64,000 bases of DNA from Gracilibacillus alcaliphilus (GTDB lineage: Bacteria; Bacillota; Bacilli; Bacillales; Amphibacillaceae): assembly GCF_016909015.1 (NCBI RefSeq), contig NZ_JAFBFA010000002.1, positions 186,001 through 250,000 of the forward strand. Direction: 5' to 3'. The translations under genes and the position numbers were made by a program. Shown in pieces: positions 60,545 to 64,000 of this stretch (position 1 is its first letter; each line of letters starts with the position of its first letter). The notes below the pieces were generated by a model. The model made no database searches, had not been told where the DNA came from, and worked only from the letters and a program-made list of their open reading frames with translations.

Positions 60545-60851
60545 ATTTCTCAGCTCCTAGTCGTGACCTTACTTTCTATTATAAAGAATCATAAATTCGG
60601 TTATCTAGCACAAAACGTTCAAAAAGCGTTTAATTTGGCCTAAAAGAACGGAATAGTGATATTTTTATTATTTTACATGAAAAGAAAAGGACGGAGTGAA
60701 CCGGATAGTACCATAATGGAACGATTTACTACTATCTTGTTGTGATGTTCCTTGCCATAATATAAAAGGCATGAGAGGGAAAGAAGGAGGATGATTGTCA
60801 GGTGCATGTAAATTAACTTTCAAAGTATATCGAAAAAGGAGAGAATAGGCA
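60545..60851 (+). promoter_or_regulatory. Control region of the Lpl/Ytc-type ABC operon
   Basis: Divergent promoter region of about 300 bp. GATAGTA (60704-60710) and TACTATC (60730-60736) form an inverted repeat just before a likely promoter, TTGTTG (60737) with an 18-bp spacer to TATAAA (60761). AAACGTTCAAAAAGCGTTTA (about 60618) is a second imperfect inverted repeat. Both are candidate YesN sites; assignments are by eye. Confidence 0.45.
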
Positions 60852-61808
60852 TTGAAAACGAAGGTTGAAGACGGAAGTTTAGTTTTATCCAATAGAAGCA
60901 AACAATCTATTTTCGGTAAAAAACTAAAGAAAAGTGCCCCGTTATATGTATTATTGCTGCCATCTATTATTTTATTAATTTGCTTTTTTTATATTCCTTT
61001 ATATGGAATTGTAATCGCGTTCAAAGATTATTCGCCTGCATTAGGATTTTGGGGCAGTCCATGGGTAGGATTTAAACATTTTATTCAATTTTTTAATTCT
61101 TACCAATTTGATTTGACGATAAAGAATACGCTGACAATAGGTCTTTACAGCATTTTAGTCGGTTTTCCTTTACCAATTGCTTTAGCTATTCTCTGTAATC
61201 AAATTCGTGTGGGGATGTTTAAGAAAGTCTTTCAAGTAACGACCTATTTACCGCATTTCATCTCTACCATGGTTATGTGTGGGATGATTTTGATTTTCTT
61301 ATCACCCAGTAATGGATTGTTTGCCAATTTGTTGTCCTTAATTGGAGTGGAGATGCCGAATATTTTATCCAATCCTTCTGCATTCAGCAGTATTTATGTT
61401 TGGAGTGATGTATGGCAGCATGTCGGCTGGGACAGTATTATCTTTTTGGCGGCACTGTCTGCTATTAATCCCACCTATTATGAAGCAGCAACAATGGATG
61501 GAGCAGGTAAACTGCAGAAAATCCTTCATATTGATCTGCCATTACTGCTGCCTACAGCGATGATTCTTTTGATTTTGAGGGCCGGGAATGTCTTGAGTGT
61601 AGGATTTGAAAAAGTGCTATTATTACAAAATCCGTTGAACCTAGCTGGAAGTGAAGTTATCTCTACTTATGTGTATAAAGTGGGTTTGCAGAATTTCGAG
61701 TATAGTTTGTCAACAGCCATTGGCTTATTCAATTCAGTCGTCAATGTGATTATCTTATTACTCGTGAATTGGATCTCTAAGCGGTTAACGAAAACCAGCC
61801 TGTTATAG
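60852..61808 (+). CDS. Oligosaccharide ABC transporter permease, LplB type
   Basis: CUT1 permease of 318 residues, six membrane segments, and a basic N-terminus typical of LplB. PLYGIVIAFKDYSPALGFWGSPWVGFKHF is a hallmark of this subfamily; the EAA loop is YYEAATMDGAGKLQKILHIDLP. It starts at TTG after AAAGGAGAG. The next permease follows after a 180-bp gap that holds a repeat element. Substrates of YesMN-linked systems are often pectic or hemicellulose oligomers; none can be assigned here. Confidence 0.92.
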   Translation: MKTKVEDGSLVLSNRSKQSIFGKKLKKSAPLYVLLLPSIILLICFFYIPLYGIVIAFKDYSPALGFWGSPWVGFKHFIQFFNSYQFDLTIKNTLTIGLYSILVGFPLPIALAILCNQIRVGMFKKVFQVTTYLPHFISTMVMCGMILIFLSPSNGLFANLLSLIGVEMPNILSNPSAFSSIYVWSDVWQHVGWDSIIFLAALSAINPTYYEAATMDGAGKLQKILHIDLPLLLPTAMILLILRAGNVLSVGFEKVLLLQNPLNLAGSEVISTYVYKVGLQNFEYSLSTAIGLFNSVVNVIILLLVNWISKRLTKTSLL

Positions 61809-61964
61809 AGGATGTTCAAAAAGTCCGATAAAAATGACACGGCGAATTTCTGCGTTGGCTTGCTTTTCCGCTACTCACGTATTAAAAGCATACGCTCCGT
61901 TGCTCAAAGGCTACGCCGCCTGGAACTTCTTGGTCCTTTTCACCGAACTTTTTGAACACGCACT
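61808..61964. repeat. Dispersed MITE-like repeat, copy 2, inside the ABC operon
   Basis: The left end GAGGATGTTCAAAAAGTCCG followed by ATAAAAATGACACGGCGAA matches the inward reading of the right end of the copy at 17389. The right end, reversed, is GTGTTCAAAAAGTTCGGTGA. It sits directly after the first permease stop, within a co-transcribed unit, and carries no frame. Confidence 0.75.
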
Positions 61965-61988
61965 TATAGAGAGGAGGAGAATGTTGTT

Positions 61989-62888
61989 ATGATTGCTCAA
62001 AGATTAACTATACCAAAAAAGAAAACAGACATCATTTTTGATATAGCCATCTATACTGTAGCTATATTAATGATTGTAATGATTATATATCCACTTTGGT
62101 TTATTATCATCGCTTCATTTAGTAATCCCGCCGATGTTGCTAATGGGAATGTCTTATTTTGGCCAAAAGACTGGCGATTGGACGGTTATATAGAATTGGT
62201 AAAGCAAGAAATGATTTGGCGAGGTTATTTAAATACGATTCTGTATACAATTGTCGGAACGATGATTGGCTTGTTTGTTAATATAACAGCTGGCTACGCC
62301 TTATCAAGACGAGAACTGCTAGGAAGAAAATGGATTATGATTGTCTATATTCTTCCGATGTTTATAGGAGGCGGGCTTGTTCCTACCTATTTAGTCGTTA
62401 GAGAATTTGGCTTGCTGGATACATTTTGGGTATTGGTTTTACCGTTTTCAGTTAGTGCATTCAATATTATTATCGCACGGACATTTTTTAAAAATAGTAT
62501 TCCAGAAACTTTATGGGAAGCTGCACAAGTGGATGGTTGTGGAACACTGCGTTACTTTATAACGATGGTATTGCCTTTATCAAAAGCTATTTTGGCCGTT
62601 ATTGGGCTTTGGACAGCAGTAGGGATATGGAATTCATGGTTTGACGCCATGATTTACCTTTCAAGTGAACATTTACAGCCGTTGCAGCTGGTGCTGCGCA
62701 GAATACTGATTATGAATGAATCCCTGCTTGGACAAGCTTCCGGGGAATTAGCAACCGAATTAAGGGCGCTGTCAGAAATGATGAAATATGCGGCTATTAT
62801 TGTTTCTACCTTGCCGATTATGTGTTTATATCCATTTCTGCAAAAGTATTTTAATCGAGGAGTTATGGTTGGTTCAATTAAAGAGTAG
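61989..62888 (+). CDS. Oligosaccharide ABC transporter permease, YtcP/LplC type
   Basis: CUT1 permease of 299 residues with six membrane segments. PLWFIIIASFSNPADVANGNV and GYALSRRELLGRKWIM are subfamily marks, and LWEAAQVDGCGTLRYFITMVLPL is the EAA loop. It partners the LplB-type permease. AGGAGG lies 11 bases before the ATG. It is followed 12 bases on by the binding-protein gene. Confidence 0.93.
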   Translation: MIAQRLTIPKKKTDIIFDIAIYTVAILMIVMIIYPLWFIIIASFSNPADVANGNVLFWPKDWRLDGYIELVKQEMIWRGYLNTILYTIVGTMIGLFVNITAGYALSRRELLGRKWIMIVYILPMFIGGGLVPTYLVVREFGLLDTFWVLVLPFSVSAFNIIIARTFFKNSIPETLWEAAQVDGCGTLRYFITMVLPLSKAILAVIGLWTAVGIWNSWFDAMIYLSSEHLQPLQLVLRRILIMNESLLGQASGELATELRALSEMMKYAAIIVSTLPIMCLYPFLQKYFNRGVMVGSIKE

Positions 62889-62900
62889 GAGGAAAATAAG

Positions 62901-64000
62901 ATGGTTAAAAATTTATTCAAACTAACGTTAGGTATCACGATGATGGTAAGTATATTAATCGGTTGCAGCTCAGATACCACCAATGAAACAGCAGAAGAGG
63001 ATGAAGCTTATACCATTGCTACGGTCCGATGGGCGGAATGGGGCGACAGTTTCTTAAAAGGATTTGTAGAAGAAACGGAACAAGAGGCAGACATTTCAAT
63101 CAATTGGGATGTGTATGTTAACAGCGAATGGGGCGACAAGAAATCAGTGGTGATGGCTGGAGGCGAATTACCAGATGCTTTTTGGGGTTCATTAGCCTTA
63201 ACAGATTCTGATATAGCTAAGAACCAAGGTGTATTCATTCCACTAGAGGATTTGATTGAAGAACATATGCCAAATTTAACAAAAGCATTTGAAGAAGATC
63301 CTACCATGCGGGCGATGGTAACTTCACCAGACGGTCATATTTATAGTTTGCCTAAGAAACTGCCTTTACGGCCAATTGCTGGTAATTCATTATTTATTAA
63401 TCAACAGTGGCTTGATCATTTAGGGTTGGAGATGCCACAAACATATGAAGAACTGTATGATGTGTTGAAAGCATTTAAAGAGGAAGATGCCAATAATAAT
63501 GGTGATCCTAATGATGAGATCCCTGCACAAGTGGGTGTGTTACAATTCATACTGCCATTTGGTTTACCTATAGGTGCCTATGATACCAATTTAACGGTAC
63601 AAGATGGCAAACCTGTTTATATCCCAACAGCCGAAGCATATAGAGAAGGGATTGAATGGATGCACCAGGCATATGCAGAAGGATTAATTGATCAAGAATT
63701 GTTTACGCAAGATACCTCCATGGCGGAGGCAAAACGTCAAAATGATGAGCAGGCTCTTGTAGGATTAGGTACAGGCTGGACCGCAGATGCCGTGTTCGGA
63801 CCAAATGCAAATCAGTATGCTCAATTACCAGCACTAGAAGGACCTGATGGAGAACGATATGTCATGACAGATGCACCTATTTATGAAAGAAATGAATTTA
63901 TGATCACTACCGAAGCGAAGAATCCTGAGAAATTATTGCAATGGGCAGATCAGTTCTATACAGAAGATGCCAGTATTCAAACATTCTATGGTTCATATGA
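62901..64000 (+). CDS. Oligosaccharide-binding lipoprotein, LplA type (runs off the window)
   Basis: About 366 residues are visible and no stop occurs before the edge. The lipobox is ILIGC (Cys22), then an acidic linker. ELPDAFWGSLALTDSD and YDVLKAFKEEDANNNGDPNDEIP are typical of this family; the latter is an EF-hand-like calcium loop. It starts at ATG after GGAGG. It is the third gene of the YesMN-linked importer. The C-terminal part is missing here. Confidence 0.92.
   Translation, partial: MVKNLFKLTLGITMMVSILIGCSSDTTNETAEEDEAYTIATVRWAEWGDSFLKGFVEETEQEADISINWDVYVNSEWGDKKSVVMAGGELPDAFWGSLALTDSDIAKNQGVFIPLEDLIEEHMPNLTKAFEEDPTMRAMVTSPDGHIYSLPKKLPLRPIAGNSLFINQQWLDHLGLEMPQTYEELYDVLKAFKEEDANNNGDPNDEIPAQVGVLQFILPFGLPIGAYDTNLTVQDGKPVYIPTAEAYREGIEWMHQAYAEGLIDQELFTQDTSMAEAKRQNDEQALVGLGTGWTADAVFGPNANQYAQLPALEGPDGERYVMTDAPIYERNEFMITTEAKNPEKLLQWADQFYTEDASIQTFYGSY

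Overview
The window reads as chromosomal DNA of a low-GC, endospore-lineage Bacillaceae. The evidence is strong AGGAGG-type ribosome sites, a Spo0E-like gene, YesMN/Lpl-type ABC systems, NagR-type operators, a LicT antitermination leader, and preQ1 and TPP leaders of Bacillus form. Secreted lipoproteins are rich in Asp and Glu, and the intergenic repeats recall Gracilibacillus, Virgibacillus or Oceanobacillus. A moderately salt-tolerant member of that group is my inference; the species cannot be named. No rRNA, tRNA, CRISPR array, phage or intact insertion sequence was seen.

Layout. 0-12 kb: amino-sugar and disaccharide uptake. A truncated GntR regulator stands opposite a Lac-family PTS (EIIC-EIIA-EIIB). 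Next come nagA-nagB-nagR on the minus strand, divergent from an ABC importer (binding lipoprotein and two permeases) and a cytoplasmic GH20 hexosaminidase. NagR-type operators lie at both divergent promoters. 12-29 kb: mixed metabolism and stress genes: an F0-c-like membrane protein, a lactonase, Mqo, Spo0E-like, an ATP-grasp protein, an aldo/keto reductase with AraC regulator, an MFS exporter, a TetR-RND-YhgE-like cluster, a polysaccharide deacetylase and a divergent CdsA-like protein.

29-33 kb: an HD-GYP protein, a 20-residue Cys/Trp-rich peptide gene with a perfect ribosome site and its own terminator, and an M50 protease with a PqqD-like N-terminus. This is the best candidate for an undescribed peptide system. 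An orphan csoR with a CsoR-type promoter follows. 33-42 kb: a beta-glucoside regulon (bglP, GH1 phospho-glucosidase, a phosphatase-like lipoprotein, licT, a second bglP) behind a RAT/terminator leader, then a Cof phosphatase. 42-47 kb: a CueP-like copper lipoprotein, guaC, and queC-queD-queE behind a preQ1 riboswitch.

47-52 kb: metal genes: an orphan lysine N-hydroxylase, a His-rich YtkA-type lipoprotein behind a Fur-like box, and a ZnuA-type zinc lipoprotein with eight 36-bp histidine repeats. A diverged 52-bp-period tandem repeat and a broken Xre gene come next. 52-57 kb: wrbA, then a TPP-riboswitch operon for thiamine-precursor import (thiY, thiamine-binding protein, thiX, thiZ) ending in a coupled TatD-family hydrolase. 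57-64 kb: a YesMN two-component system divergent from an Lpl/Ytc-type oligosaccharide ABC importer whose binding protein runs off the window. At least four families of non-coding repeats are scattered through the intergenic spaces, one inside the last operon.
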